In this document: in pieces, positions 14,337 to 14,569 of the stretch
Layout: each line of letters starts with the position of its first letter
Position numbering within the stretch: the stretch's first letter is position 1
Assembly (NCBI GenBank): GCA_934511335.1
Contig: CAKSWL010000027.1
Span: 1-14,569, forward strand
Direction: 5' to 3'
From: an uncultured Cloacibacillus sp.
Lineage (GTDB): Bacteria > Synergistota > Synergistia > Synergistales > Synergistaceae
DNA length: 14,569 bases
The notes under the pieces: generated by a model
Seen by the model: the letters and a program-made list of their open reading frames with translations, nothing else
Database searches by the model: none
Told to the model about the DNA's origin: nothing
Made by a program: the position numbers and the translations under genes

Positions 14337-14569
14337 ATGTTTGCTAAGAGAATAATACCATGCCTGGATATAAAAGATGGACGGGTCGTTAAAGGGGTGA
14401 ACTTCGTCGGGCTGCGCGACGCGGGCGATCCTGTGGAGTGCGCGAAAGCCTATGAAAAGGCGGGAGCCGACGAAATCGTCCTCCTCGACATCACGGCCAC
14501 CAGCGACGACAGAAAGACCGTTGTGGACCTTGTGCGCCGCGTCGCCGCCGAAGTATTCATCCCCGTCAC
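14337..14569 (+). CDS. hisF: Imidazole glycerol phosphate synthase cyclase subunit, 5' part
   Basis: The first 77 codons match the N-terminus of HisF, the (beta/alpha)8 cyclase that turns PRFAR plus ammonia into IGP and AICAR. They include [18 protein letters not shown] with catalytic D11, then [19 protein letters not shown]. The gene is cut by the window end, not truncated by mutation. An AAGGGA ribosome site overlaps the hisH stop region upstream. Confidence 0.95.
   Translation, partial: MFAKRIIPCLDIKDGRVVKGVNFVGLRDAGDPVECAKAYEKAGADEIVLLDITATSDDRKTVVDLVRRVAAEVFIPV

Noticed and set aside
1..14569. CRISPR arrays, insertion sequences, phage attachment sites
   Set aside because: I saw no regularly spaced repeats, transposase-like proteins or terminal inverted repeats.

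Overview
The window has two halves with different jobs and visibly different base composition. The left half (about 1-7700, moderate GC with AT-rich spacers) is a catabolic cluster. The right half (about 7700-14569, clearly GC-rich) holds most of a histidine biosynthesis pathway. A selenocysteine-containing glycine/sarcosine/betaine-reductase-type (Stickland) enzyme means a strict anaerobe that ferments amino acids. Together with a GC-rich his set using HisZ plus short HisG, this would fit an amino-acid-fermenting Synergistota (Cloacibacillus/Synergistes type) or a clostridium-like organism. That placement is inference from gene content, not from a marker gene.

Left region. Five minus-strand genes read from about 6403 down to 77: a GrdE-type pyruvoyl-precursor subunit (TTG start), a GrdB-type selenoprotein subunit, an AraC-family regulator, a proline-racemase-family enzyme (copy 1) and a sodium:solute symporter. 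A second proline-racemase-family gene (copy 2) is divergent at 6667-7671 and ends at a strong hairpin terminator. The GrdB-type gene is split by an in-frame UGA at 4034-4036. Translation past it gives a diagnostic U-x-x-C-x-x-C-G motif and an intact C-terminus ending at 3794, so this is a selenoprotein and not a pseudogene. The reading I favour is a self-contained module: the symporter imports a substrate, the racemase-family enzymes invert or equilibrate it, the Grd-type component B reduces it, and the AraC protein senses it. Proline racemase normally partners PrdA/PrdB (D-proline reductase). Here it sits with a Grd-type component B instead, which suggests an unassigned imino-acid or N-methylated amino-acid reductase. 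Shared partners (GrdA, GrdC/GrdD, thioredoxin system, Sec machinery) are not in the window.

Right region. A minus-strand pair (a HAD phosphatase, then hisC) diverges from a plus-strand operon hisZ-hisG-hisB-hisA-hisIE-hisH-hisF, with hisF cut by the window end. Most junctions overlap by 1-7 bases or are very short, so translation is probably coupled. The HAD protein is a good candidate for the histidinol-phosphate phosphatase; hisD is not seen. The hisZ operon has a near-consensus promoter (TTGCAA, 17 bp, TATTAT) and a hairpin in its short leader.

Spacers of note: the divergent 6404-6666 region holds two nested AT-rich inverted repeats. The grdB/araC spacer holds a perfect 10-bp inverted repeat flanking an extended -10 element.
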